This document shows, in pieces, positions 1-8,019 of a stretch of DNA of 28,118 bases. This stretch comes from an uncultured Acetatifactor sp. (lineage in GTDB: Bacteria > Bacillota > Clostridia > Lachnospirales > Lachnospiraceae): positions 1 through 28,118 of the forward strand of contig CAJUJN010000054.1 in the NCBI GenBank assembly GCA_910586775.1, given 5' to 3'. How positions within the stretch are numbered: position 1 is the stretch's first letter; each line of letters begins with the position of its first letter. The position numbers and the translations under genes were made by a program. The notes beneath the pieces are model-generated. The model was not told the DNA's origin. It made no database searches and saw only the letters and a list, made by a program, of their open reading frames with translations.

Positions 1-68
1 CCGTCTATGATACCATAGAGCATCATCGCAAAACATAAAATAATACCAAGTAAAGACGCAATATCCAC
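1..68 (-). CDS. motA: MotA flagellar stator protein, N-terminal fragment cut by window edge
   Basis: Only the first 22 codons are present. They read MDIASLLGIILCFAMMLYGI followed by IDG, which is the start of the first membrane helix of MotA, the proton- or sodium-channel stator subunit that pushes on FliG to turn the flagellum. The start is GTG at 66-68, with an AGGTG ribosome binding site about 6 nt upstream. Another in-frame GTG lies three codons earlier but has no good binding site. It follows flbD by 47 nt, the usual place for motA in clostridial fla operons. The family call rests on a short, hydrophobic N-terminus plus gene order, so a few other membrane proteins cannot be fully excluded. 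Confidence 0.75.
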   Translation of the reverse strand, partial: MDIASLLGIILCFAMMLYGIID

Positions 69-115
69 GAGAATCACCTAACTCTTTTGCTTTTTGTTGG
101 AATGCCTTTCTTCCA

Positions 116-301
116 TTATTCCGCAAAAATACCCTTTCTATATGATTTTACAAGATTTTTTATCTCTTGTCTACTTTCTTTTACAATTATTTTTTTCCCC
201 GTGGTGAGTGTAATCACCGTGTCCGGAGTCTCCTCCACAATCTCAAACAGATGCGGATTCACCAAAATCTTTGTACCGTTCAATTTCGTCACTTCAATCA
301 T
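116..301 (-). CDS. flbD: FlbD family flagellar protein
   Basis: This is a 61-aa protein with the typical FlbD layout: MIEVTKLNGTKILVNPHLFE at the N-terminus, then a predicted beta-rich core (DTVITLTTGKKIIVKES) and a basic helix at the end. FlbD (YlzI in B. subtilis) is a small conserved protein encoded between flgE and motA or fliL in Firmicute and spirochete flagellar operons; its biochemical role is not settled. Full length for the family. A GAGG ribosome binding site sits 7 nt before the ATG. It is separated from flgE by an unusually long 257-nt spacer that contains a GC-rich hairpin. Confidence 0.9.
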   Translation of the reverse strand: MIEVTKLNGTKILVNPHLFEIVEETPDTVITLTTGKKIIVKESRQEIKNLVKSYRKGIFAE

Positions 302-499
302 ATCGAAACCTCTTGTATCACTATGTACATATTATCCCGTCATACCTGCCACCACCTTAACGCTGCATCACATATCCGGCAGTCGGCAGCCATATGTTTC
401 CCCGCCACATAAGTGAAACTCTTCCAAACTGCTCCTGCTGATTCAGGATGTCTCCCGCCTCCAAAAACACATCTTACGTGCTCTCTGTCCAATGAATAT

Positions 500-528
500 G
501 GGGGACAGAACCCTGCCCCCCCATTATA
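500..528 (-). repeat. GC-rich REP-like hairpin next to a TATAAT box, flgE-flbD spacer
   Basis: In minus-strand reading, TATAAT (523-528) is followed by a run of Gs and then a stem GGGGGCAG / CTGTCCCC (513-520 with 501-508) around the 4-nt loop GGTT. The single imperfect pair is G.U on the minus RNA but A-C on the plus RNA, so the fold favours the minus transcript. GGGGACAG..CTGTCCCC palindromes are common dispersed REP-like elements in Firmicutes that carry IS200-like (RAYT) transposases. No convincing -35 was found for the TATAAT. There is no T-run after the stem, so it is not a standard terminator. The rest of the 302-558 spacer holds a 64-codon open frame that I do not regard as a gene. 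Confidence 0.45.
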
Positions 529-558
529 GCACATTTATCCGGATAATGCGAGTATAAA

Positions 559-2346
559 TTAACGCTTCAGGTTAGTTAATTCTTCTAACAAAGTATCTGA
601 TACAGTTATGATACGGCTGTTCGCCTGGAAACCACGCTGTGTGGTAATCATTTCGGTAAATTCCGAAGACAGATCCACATTGCTCATCTCCAGCTGGCCG
701 GTGGACATATAATCTCCTTCTGCAGTGATATCCACACCAACCCCGTCAAAGGAGCCGGAGTTCAACGTTGTGGAATAAAGGTTATCCGCCAGCTTCTCCA
801 GACCAGACGCATTCGCGAATTTCGCCGTGGCAATCTGTCCCAACAGCTTTGTCATACCGTTATCGTAGCTGGCATAGATCATTCCGTTCTGCTGAATGGA
901 TACACCGTTCATGGCACCGTTGCGGCGGCCGGAACCGGTGCTGAACTCATCGTCGGCACCGTTGGTGGCTCCGATGGTGGAGGTTCCCTTGTTGTTTACA
1001 TTGGTGGTGCCGGCCATCTCGATATCGATGTTCTCGAAATTTCCGTTGCCAACGTTGCTCAGGTTCAGCGTAACCACCGATGCGGTGCTTCCGCCTTCCG
1101 GCGTCTTGCCGCCCTCCACTCTCTGGAAGGTACCGCTCTTGGGATCATATATAACCGTTACACCCTGGAACTCACGCCCGACAGTGTTGAAGGAATTATC
1201 CGTATCAAGTGCCAGAGTCTCAAGTCCAGGTGCCGTCGCACCGCTCGAGTCATTTTCTCCAAGTATCATATCCTCAATCGTACAGGTTACCGCTGTTGTC
1301 GGAGGTGTTGCATTCGGATTTGCCGGCGTAACCTCATAAACCAGATTCAGGAAATTCTCTGTCGAGCCTTCATAGCCGTACGCCTTTGCGATATTATTCA
1401 ACTGCTCCTCTACGGATATCGCCGCAGCGCCTGTCGGAGTTTGAGGCGTAAATTCCTGATTTGCACGAATATTTGTTATATTTGCAATCTCATTTCCATC
1501 TGGATCGGATAAGACACCGTTAGTCCAGGTATAATTTTTTCCAAAAGTCACCTTCCCCGCCATATCCTGTGTCTGAGTAGCCCCAAAAACTGCCGCTTTT
1601 TGCTCAGGAGTCATCTGAACTTCATTCCCGTCCGAATCGGTAATCTTGTCAAGCTCCATGCTGTATATATTCTTCGCATCATTTGCCGTATCCGACTGCC
1701 TGAATACAAACTTCGCCGTATAACTGTACCCCAACGAGTCATAAAAACTGAAGTTAACTACTTTACCGGTACTGCTGGTCACATCCGAATCCAGTTTGTC
1801 AATGATACCGGACATATATCCCTGGGTCGTCGCCTCAGGCGGGTAGTACATATTGGCGGAATTCATAATACGAAGCGCGGATACCGAATCCTGCTTAATC
1901 GCTCCGGTTTCCTCGTCCACCTGCCATCCCATAACATTGTAACCGATACTGGTCATTGCCAGGTTTCCGGCACCGTCCACATAGAAAGAACCGTCTCTGG
2001 TGAAGTAATTCTCCTGTCCGTTATTGACAATGAAGAAATTCTCGCCGGTAATCATAATGTCAAAAGGATTTCCCGTTGACTGGCTGGCACCCTGTCCTGT
2101 GATGTTGACATTGATGGCGCTGGTCTTAACACCGAGACCGATCTGTCTGGGATTGACGCCGCCGGTTCCCGTAGACGCGTTTGCACCGCTGGCCTTCTGT
2201 GTCGTCTGGCTCATCAGCGCCGCAAATGTCATGTTACTGGACTTATATGCGACTGTGTTAACGTTTGCTATATTATGGCCTATAACATCCATTCTGGTCT
2301 GATGCGTCTTAAGACCCGACACACCAGAAAAAAGTGATCTCATCAT
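559..2346 (-). CDS. flgE: Flagellar hook protein FlgE
   Basis: FlgE polymerises into the curved hook that joins the rod to the filament; it leaves the cell through the flagellar type III export gate. The first 40 residues (MMRSLFSGVSGLKTHQTRMD, then VIGHNIANVNTVAYKSS) are the rod/hook N-terminal signature, and the last 50 (GQLEMSNVDLSSEFTEMITT, then QRGFQANSRII) are the matching C-terminal helix. The two ends form the D0 coiled coil. At 595 aa it is longer than the common 400-450 aa forms; the extra length is in the variable surface domains in the middle (roughly residues 140-470), rich in Asn, Thr and Gly. An AGGAGG site lies 11 nt before the first of two ATGs. It follows the TIGR02530 gene by 80 nt. 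Confidence 0.97.
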   Translation of the reverse strand: MMRSLFSGVSGLKTHQTRMDVIGHNIANVNTVAYKSSNMTFAALMSQTTQKASGANASTGTGGVNPRQIGLGVKTSAINVNITGQGASQSTGNPFDIMITGENFFIVNNGQENYFTRDGSFYVDGAGNLAMTSIGYNVMGWQVDEETGAIKQDSVSALRIMNSANMYYPPEATTQGYMSGIIDKLDSDVTSSTGKVVNFSFYDSLGYSYTAKFVFRQSDTANDAKNIYSMELDKITDSDGNEVQMTPEQKAAVFGATQTQDMAGKVTFGKNYTWTNGVLSDPDGNEIANITNIRANQEFTPQTPTGAAAISVEEQLNNIAKAYGYEGSTENFLNLVYEVTPANPNATPPTTAVTCTIEDMILGENDSSGATAPGLETLALDTDNSFNTVGREFQGVTVIYDPKSGTFQRVEGGKTPEGGSTASVVTLNLSNVGNGNFENIDIEMAGTTNVNNKGTSTIGATNGADDEFSTGSGRRNGAMNGVSIQQNGMIYASYDNGMTKLLGQIATAKFANASGLEKLADNLYSTTLNSGSFDGVGVDITAEGDYMSTGQLEMSNVDLSSEFTEMITTQRGFQANSRIITVSDTLLEELTNLKR

Positions 2347-2426
2347 AGTAATCTGTTCCTCCTGATCTGGAACGAAGCATGCCCCTCTCTGTCATTCGAA
2401 AGGCTATAACCTCCTCACCGGTCCGG

Positions 2427-2834
2427 TTATATGATAACTGCTCCGTTAATATTTGTGAATATGTTCTCGTTGGTATCTGTACTGTCCATTGCGGTGACAA
2501 CTGTCTGATTTGGAACATTGACAATAAACGCCAACTGATCCACAATCACCAGCGAATCCCTGATTCCCTTTTGTTCTGCCTTTTTCGTCCCGGACTCTAG
2601 TCTCTCCAACTGTGCGTCGCTCAGTTCGATATTTCTGTCAGCCAACCTTCCCATTGCATGCTTGGAAAATTTCAGGCTGCCCGAGCCCCCCAATGTCTTC
2701 TGCTGTAAAACGTCCTGAAAGGATATGCTTTTTGAAATCCCGCCATCCATGGCTCTCCGGACCGGTGTCTTATTGCTCAGATACTGGTCCGTCAGCTGCC
2801 CAATGGAAATATACCCATTGCCCTGAATATCCAT
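2427..2834 (-). CDS. TIGR02530-type flagellar operon protein
   Basis: A 135-aa soluble protein always found between flgD and flgE in Firmicute flagellar operons and named only by position (flagellar operon protein, TIGR02530). The conserved centre is visible: LKFSKHAMGRLADRNIELSD (about residues 53-72), then a helix with LERLESGTKKAEQKGIRDSL and a beta segment VIVDQLAFIVNVPNQTVVTA followed by MD. There is no signal peptide or membrane segment. The molecular role is unknown; position between hook cap and hook genes suggests a part in hook assembly or its control. AAGGAG lies 9 nt before the ATG, and the gene starts 17 nt after flgD. Confidence 0.88.
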   Translation of the reverse strand: MDIQGNGYISIGQLTDQYLSNKTPVRRAMDGGISKSISFQDVLQQKTLGGSGSLKFSKHAMGRLADRNIELSDAQLERLESGTKKAEQKGIRDSLVIVDQLAFIVNVPNQTVVTAMDSTDTNENIFTNINGAVII

Positions 2835-2851
2835 CCCTGTAAACTCCTTCC

Positions 2852-3583
2852 TTATGCTTTATCAGCGCCCTCCGTCTCATCTCCCCCGGTGTCTTCCCCA
2901 GCGTCCCCGCTGTCTTCTGTCTCATCCTTTTTGTCGGCTTCCTCTGCGGCAGCGCGTACTTCCTTTATTCTCTCAATGTAACTGTTCAGCTTCTTGACCG
3001 TATCCGAAGCAATGAAACTCTTCTCGTAATCTGTCATTTCATTGTAAATCTTCTCCAACTCATCGATCTCCTCCGCATTGGACAGATCCACACGAGTCAC
3101 GTTCGGAAGCTTGTTCAGTCTGGCCGTGAAGTCATAAGCCTTGTCATAAGCATCCTTGTATTCCAGATCCACTACTGTATCCACATCGTCAATAGAATAA
3201 AGCGATTCGTCTATGGAAACATAAGCCTTGTTATTCTCAAAGGCGACGTAGTCCACTTTACCATAGATATACTTGGGATCTCCGTTTGAGCCGACGGTCT
3301 TGACATACACATAATCTCCTACAAGGGATGTAGCCCTCGCCAGTTCGGAAGTAGCCGCCAGATTCTGCATCTGCTCTACCTGTGAGAACTGTGCGTACTG
3401 GGAGATGAACTCCGTGTTGGAAGTAGGCTCCAGAGGATCCTGATACTGCATCTGCGCCACTAACAACTGCAGGAAAGCATCTTTATCCATGCCGTTTTTA
3501 TTGGCAGTAAGTTCTTTTTTCAGAGACTTCTGAGATTCCGTCTCCACGATTTGCCCGTCTTTCACGGGTGCCATTAAAGCCAT
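2852..3583 (-). CDS. flgD: Flagellar hook cap / assembly protein FlgD with unusual C-terminal extension
   Basis: FlgD caps the growing hook and guides FlgE polymerisation, then is discarded. Residues 31-90 hold the family signature (MDKDAFLQLLVAQMQYQDPL, then EPTSNTEFISQYAQFSQVEQ). Residues about 91-139 look like the small tudor-like beta segment (YVYVKTV..YIYGKVDYVAF..). After that the protein departs from typical FlgD: residues 140-211 form a helical segment with LNKLPNVTRVDLSN, IYNEMTDYEKSF and ERIKEVRAA, and residues 212-243 are a Glu/Asp/Gly tail. The start chosen is the ATG at 3581-3583, 7 nt after AGGAG; the ATG two codons upstream sits right against the binding site. Total 243 aa. Confidence 0.95.
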   Translation of the reverse strand: MALMAPVKDGQIVETESQKSLKKELTANKNGMDKDAFLQLLVAQMQYQDPLEPTSNTEFISQYAQFSQVEQMQNLAATSELARATSLVGDYVYVKTVGSNGDPKYIYGKVDYVAFENNKAYVSIDESLYSIDDVDTVVDLEYKDAYDKAYDFTARLNKLPNVTRVDLSNAEEIDELEKIYNEMTDYEKSFIASDTVKKLNSYIERIKEVRAAAEEADKKDETEDSGDAGEDTGGDETEGADKA

Positions 3584-3649
3584 ATGCATTCTCCTTTCTT
3601 TCTCTTCTTAATATATTCTGTAAAAACGAATTGATTGTGCAACCCGTAA

Positions 3650-5116
3650 TTACGCAGTGTAACTTACCGTGCTTTCTCCGGTTGTTATTCTGTCAGCCTC
3701 AGCTGCTTCACCTGCTTCCGCAGCATCCGCCGCCATTATTCCGTCCAACCGAAGTCTTCTGCTGCGATTCCTTCTTTCCGGCTCCTGTCCGCTTCTGCCT
3801 CTGCCCTGATCCAGGTTCTGTTCGAATTCGTGTGTCTGTACAGTGACCTCTATGGCCTCCACCTTGACTCCCTGCTCCTCAAACTGCTCCCTGAGCTGAA
3901 CCATCTGGCTCTCCAACGCCGCCTTCACAGTCTCGTTCTGCGCAATAAAATTCGCAGTAACCATACCCCCTTTTGAAGCAATCTGTACCTGCAGCGTACC
4001 CAGACTCGCCGGATGCAGCTGCATCTCCAGGCTGGTAGTATCCGCATTGAGACTGAGTTTCATATAATCCAGAATCTGTTCCATAATCCGACTGGTCTCA
4101 GCATTCCACGGGCTCTCCTGCGCGGCTCCCTGCACCTGCTGAAGTTCCGGCCTGAACTGCTCCGCCCTTAAGTTCTGGGCAAAGAGATTTATCTGCTCTC
4201 CCTTGTCTGCCCTGCTTTCAGTCTGTCTCCCGTTCTGTTCCTGTCCTTCCGCCCCCTGCTTTGATACCTCTTCTTCCTGTACAGCACCTGCTGCCTGGCC
4301 GGAATTCTGAAGACCGCTTTCGTCCGCATTCACAGATTCGTCCCCGAACTTCATCGGCACCCCTTCCTCCAGGCTCTCCGCCTTACCAGAAACCGCCTCC
4401 GCCGGAATTTCTTCCTGTGTCGCCTGCAGACTGTCTCTCAAAAGCCCTGACAATTCTTCCGGCTCCATCCCCAGCTCACCGGCACTTTCCTGAAGCGTCT
4501 GATTCAACTGGTTCATTTGTTCCATAATCATCCGGTAATTGTCATACAGCGCACCGTCTGTAAGCAATGCAAATGCATCCTGAGCGCCGCCCAACTCCAA
4601 CAGCAGATTTCCGAGTCTGGACGAATCCAGCAAATCCGCCTGCCCCATACCCAGACTGTCCATGACAGTCTGCAGTTCTTCCATTGTAACTCCGAAAGCA
4701 TCTGCAATCTGTTCCATAAGTCCTGCCGTTGCCGTCCCAAGAACTTCCATGGCGCGCAGCTCCTCTTCCGTCACTCCGGATTCCGCTTCCTGTACATCAT
4801 TCTCCCGGGAAACAGTCTCTTCCTGTCCTTTGGAAGATACCTCTCCGTTCTCCTGACTCACAGACTGCGCCTCCTTCGTCTCCGTTCCTTCGTCCTTCTG
4901 TACCGGAGCATTCTCCTGAGAAGCGTCTTTGCGCTGCCCACTTACTTTGTTCTGCTTCTGAACATTGGCGTCGCCGGCCGCACTGTCCGAGGCTCCCTTG
5001 CTCATCTGACTGCTCCACACCTTCTGGAAGTCTCCGCCTGATACCGCAGCTTTACCGGATGCCGGAACCGCCTGATTGGGGAATATCGCCCTTACATCTT
5101 TTACAACCGTCGTCAT
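3650..5116 (-). CDS. fliK: Flagellar hook-length control protein FliK
   Basis: FliK is exported while the hook grows, acts as a ruler and then switches the export gate from hook to filament substrates through its C-terminal domain. Residues about 1-330 are long, polar and low-complexity (many Gln, Glu, Ser), as expected for the ruler part. The conserved C-terminal switch domain is about residues 345-440 (TSLEMQLHPASLGTLQVQIA, then SKGGMVTANFIAQNETVKAA, LREQFEEQGVKVEAIEVTVQ). The tail is Arg- then Ala-rich. The start is the ATG at 5114-5116, 6 nt after AGGAGG; the in-frame TTG two codons earlier touches the binding site. At 488 aa it falls within the usual 400-500 aa range. It lies between motE and flgD. 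Confidence 0.93.
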   Translation of the reverse strand: MTTVVKDVRAIFPNQAVPASGKAAVSGGDFQKVWSSQMSKGASDSAAGDANVQKQNKVSGQRKDASQENAPVQKDEGTETKEAQSVSQENGEVSSKGQEETVSRENDVQEAESGVTEEELRAMEVLGTATAGLMEQIADAFGVTMEELQTVMDSLGMGQADLLDSSRLGNLLLELGGAQDAFALLTDGALYDNYRMIMEQMNQLNQTLQESAGELGMEPEELSGLLRDSLQATQEEIPAEAVSGKAESLEEGVPMKFGDESVNADESGLQNSGQAAGAVQEEEVSKQGAEGQEQNGRQTESRADKGEQINLFAQNLRAEQFRPELQQVQGAAQESPWNAETSRIMEQILDYMKLSLNADTTSLEMQLHPASLGTLQVQIASKGGMVTANFIAQNETVKAALESQMVQLREQFEEQGVKVEAIEVTVQTHEFEQNLDQGRGRSGQEPERRNRSRRLRLDGIMAADAAEAGEAAEADRITTGESTVSYTA

Positions 5117-5256
5117 TTCCAACCTCCTTTCTTAATTAATCATTCCGCCCATCTGCTGTTTTCAGTACCGCAGCTGTGCGGCCGGGTACCAACGGCTCCA
5201 CGATACCCGCAGGGATATACTTCCCCAAATATATATCGGATGGGCCGATGCAACTC

Positions 5257-6120
5257 TTAAGAGTTCGGACGCATCATCTTCACCAGTTTGGCACCCAGTT
5301 CCGTATCAATGACGTCCATGATTGCCGCCCTCTCTTCCACGGTCATCCCCTCCAGAATCTCTGCAATCAGATCCAGGCGGTCGTCCATGGCTTCAAACAG
5401 CTTCGCTGCCGTCTTGGGTTTCATGGCAGTGAAAGTTTTAATATAATTCTCTAGTTCCTCATTCTTCTGTTCCTGGACTGCAATCTGCTTCAGGATAGAT
5501 TCCATCGTGGTAGGGTCCATGGATTCATAATACTTAATCAGTCCTTCCGGATCCATGTTAGCCACTTCCTCATAGAACGCTGTCTTGATACGCTGAAACT
5601 CGACCTGCCTCTGCTCAAACTCCTGGAGACGCAGAACCTGTGCCTTAAGTGCCTCTATCTCGGTATCCTTCGCATTGGAAGCCGTCTGCTCCCGTTCCAA
5701 CTCCAACTCCAACTGCTTGATATATTCCACAGCTTCCTCCAGGCTCGTATAACCGCCGTAAGCCTCCGAATTATCCGTCTCTATTATCGGCGCAGCAGAA
5801 GGCAGTATCTTATTGACAACGGGTACATCCTTCAAAATAGGAGCCAGCACACTGCTTCCAAAGCCACCCACATCCATTTTGACCACCACGCAGACCACCG
5901 CCACCCACAAAATGACAATCAGAAGCGTAGCGGCGAAAGTTACAAGTCCGCTGCCGCCGTCCTCTCCCAACGCCTCTTCCTGCTTCGCGATTTCAGCCGC
6001 ACGGCGTTTTGCTTCCTTTTTCTGAGCTTTCTGATCCTGTTTGAACTGTTTCTTTTCCTGCTTTAATTTTGCTTTTTCCTCTTCTGCCGCTGCGGCCAGA
6101 GGACTTAATTCCTTTGCCAT
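5257..6120 (-). CDS. ylxF: MotE/YlxF-type membrane protein with MgtE_N-like domain
   Basis: A 287-aa protein with a charged Lys/Glu-rich cytoplasmic start (residues 1-50), one membrane helix (about 59-81, LVTFAATLLIVILWVAVVCV), a coiled coil (about 126-170) and a C-terminal helical repeat domain like the N-terminal domain of MgtE transporters (SMDPTTMESILKQI, MKPKTAAKLFEAMDDRLDLI, MTVEERAAIMDVI). This is the layout of YlxF in B. subtilis and MotE in alpha-proteobacteria, where MotE is a chaperone for a motor protein. The place between fliJ and fliK matches ylxF. AGGAG lies 7 nt before the ATG. The stop codon sits in a 14-bp perfect palindrome (5252-5265, AACTCTTAAGAGTT). Confidence 0.88.
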   Translation of the reverse strand: MAKELSPLAAAAEEEKAKLKQEKKQFKQDQKAQKKEAKRRAAEIAKQEEALGEDGGSGLVTFAATLLIVILWVAVVCVVVKMDVGGFGSSVLAPILKDVPVVNKILPSAAPIIETDNSEAYGGYTSLEEAVEYIKQLELELEREQTASNAKDTEIEALKAQVLRLQEFEQRQVEFQRIKTAFYEEVANMDPEGLIKYYESMDPTTMESILKQIAVQEQKNEELENYIKTFTAMKPKTAAKLFEAMDDRLDLIAEILEGMTVEERAAIMDVIDTELGAKLVKMMRPNS

Positions 6121-6166
6121 ATGTCATCTCCTGAGCAAAATTTCCTTATATAATACTCTGCCATTT

Positions 6167-6640
6167 TTACGCAAATTGTTGCTCCACGTTTTCCATATTT
6201 ATACGCTGCCCATAAGTATAGCTGGTCAGCTGATCGATTTCCTTACTCTCCTGGCGCTTTTCCTCCATCAGGAATTCCTCAAATGCCTTATCTTTCAGCG
6301 TCTCATGGGTTTTCCGCTCTATCCGCACCTGTTTCAGCTTCTCCGTGGCTTCCTCCAGTTTTCTCTCCGCTTTGCTCACATTAAACTGCTGAATCTCTAT
6401 GTAATCCTCCATGCAGCGGATTGCCGCTTTGTTTTCTTCGATCTTCCGAAGGTTCAGCCTGCCGGCCAGAAGCCGTTCCCCCTCCTGCTCATACCCGCAT
6501 TTTCTGTCTGCCAGCGCCTGCAGCCGCTCTTCCTCTTCATCCAGGGCTGCCTTCGCCGCGGAAAACTCCTGCTTCGCCTGAGTTTCCAGCTTCAGCTTGA
6601 TATTGAGTATATTCTGCATGGAATATCGAAATTTTGCCAT
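6167..6640 (-). CDS. fliJ: Flagellar export chaperone FliJ
   Basis: FliJ is the central stalk of the flagellar export ATPase, sitting in the FliI ring and contacting FlhA. The protein is 157 aa, nearly all helical and coiled coil, and starts MAKFRYSMQNILNIKLKLET, the usual FliJ opening (F-x-Y-x-L-Q-x-ILxIK). It is rich in Glu, Lys, Arg and Gln with heptad-like spacing throughout. GAGGG lies 7 nt before the ATG. It is 24 nt downstream of fliI, as in most fla operons. Length and position are normal; sequence conservation in this family is low, so gene context carries much of the call. Confidence 0.93.
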   Translation of the reverse strand: MAKFRYSMQNILNIKLKLETQAKQEFSAAKAALDEEEERLQALADRKCGYEQEGERLLAGRLNLRKIEENKAAIRCMEDYIEIQQFNVSKAERKLEEATEKLKQVRIERKTHETLKDKAFEEFLMEEKRQESKEIDQLTSYTYGQRINMENVEQQFA

Positions 6641-6664
6641 CGCCGTTCCCTCTTAAAACATCTG

Positions 6665-7981
6665 TTATCTCGTGTCAAACAACCGCCCAAGCATGCTTAC
6701 GCTGTCCTCAAAGCTGAACTTTTCGTCCACATCCTGACACAGGAACTGATTCACCGAGTCAATCTTGGAAATCGCATAGTCAATGGACGGATTGCTGCCG
6801 TTTTTGTATGCCCCGATATTGATCAGGTCTTCTGCCTCATTGTATGTGGCAACCACATTTTTCAGCTTCCCGGCTGCCTGCTTATGTTCTCTGGAAGCAA
6901 TCTGGCTCATACACCTGGAAATGCTTTGAAGAATATCTATTGCCGGATAATGATTCTTATGCCCCAGTTTCCTGTCCAACATGATATGGCCGTCCAGAAT
7001 GCTTCGGGCCGTGTCTGTAATGGGCTCGTTAAAATCGTCTCCGTCCACCAACACCGTGTACAATCCCGTAATGGATCCCCTGGCGGCGCATCCCGCGCGC
7101 TCCAGAAGCTTTGGCATCTCTGAATATACACTGGGCGGATAACCTCTGGTCACGGGCGGCTCTCCTCTTGCCAGTCCGATCTCCCGCTGTGCCATGGAAA
7201 AACGGGTCAGGGAGTCCATCATCAACAGAACGTCTTTTCCCCGGTCACGGAAATATTCTGCAATGGCGGTAGCCGTCTTGGCAGCTTTATTCCTCTCCAG
7301 GGCCGGCCTGTCGGAAGTGGCCACCACCACCACGGACCGTCTCATTCCCTCTTCTCCCAGATCCCGTTCTATAAATTCACGCACTTCGCGCCCCCGTTCT
7401 CCAATCAGCGCGATCACGTTGATATCTGCTTTTGTGTTTCTTGCAAACATACCCATCAAAGTGGACTTTCCCACACCGGAACCGGCAAAAATACCGATAC
7501 GCTGTCCCTTGCCCACCGTGATCAGTCCGTCCACCGCCTTTACCCCCAGAGGAAGAACTTCATCTATAATTTTCCTGCTTAAGGGGTCGGGAGGCGCAGC
7601 CTCCACCAGATATGGTACACCGTCAATCTCTGTACCGTCCACCGGAACTCCCAGACCGTTCAGAGTCTTGCCCAACACGGCATCACTCACCGTCACCAAC
7701 AGCGGATTGTCCGTATTTTCCACGATACAGCCCAGTGCAATGCCGTCTACCGAATCATAAGGCATCAGCAGCGTCCTCTTGTCCTTAAAGCCCACTACCT
7801 CTGCCAGAATCGGCCTGCTCTCTCCCTCCGGGGTAATCTCGCAGATATCCCCCAGCTTCGCATCAGGGCCGGCGGACTCAATGGTCAGTCCCACCACATT
7901 GACAACCTTGCCTTTCTTTCTGTAGAAGGGCTGTTCCAGAACTCTATTATATTTTGCGAAATCTACATTAACTGTCCGCAA
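6665..7981 (-). CDS. fliI: Flagellum-specific export ATPase FliI
   Basis: FliI is the F1-beta-like ATPase that powers or times substrate unfolding and release at the flagellar export gate. Walker A GSGVGKS is at residues about 167-173, followed by the INVIALIGERGREVREFIER segment, the Walker B strand VLLMMDSLTRF, and the REIGLARGEPPVTRGYPPSV motif typical of type III ATPases. I chose the TTG at 7979-7981 as start because a perfect AGGAGG lies 8 nt upstream and it gives a protein opening MRTVNVDFAKYN of 438 aa, normal for the family. A GTG at 8006-8008, nine codons earlier, has a weaker AAGGG site and would give 447 aa. It follows fliH closely. Confidence 0.97.
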   Translation of the reverse strand: MRTVNVDFAKYNRVLEQPFYRKKGKVVNVVGLTIESAGPDAKLGDICEITPEGESRPILAEVVGFKDKRTLLMPYDSVDGIALGCIVENTDNPLLVTVSDAVLGKTLNGLGVPVDGTEIDGVPYLVEAAPPDPLSRKIIDEVLPLGVKAVDGLITVGKGQRIGIFAGSGVGKSTLMGMFARNTKADINVIALIGERGREVREFIERDLGEEGMRRSVVVVATSDRPALERNKAAKTATAIAEYFRDRGKDVLLMMDSLTRFSMAQREIGLARGEPPVTRGYPPSVYSEMPKLLERAGCAARGSITGLYTVLVDGDDFNEPITDTARSILDGHIMLDRKLGHKNHYPAIDILQSISRCMSQIASREHKQAAGKLKNVVATYNEAEDLINIGAYKNGSNPSIDYAISKIDSVNQFLCQDVDEKFSFEDSVSMLGRLFDTR

Positions 7982-8019
7982 AAAATCATCCTCCTGATCT
8001 ATACTCACGGCAATCCCTT

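Noticed and set aside
340..534. A 64-codon minus-strand frame between flgE and flbD
   Set aside because: It starts at the REP-like hairpin, has no ribosome binding site, and reads like non-coding sequence (many Cys, Trp, Gly).
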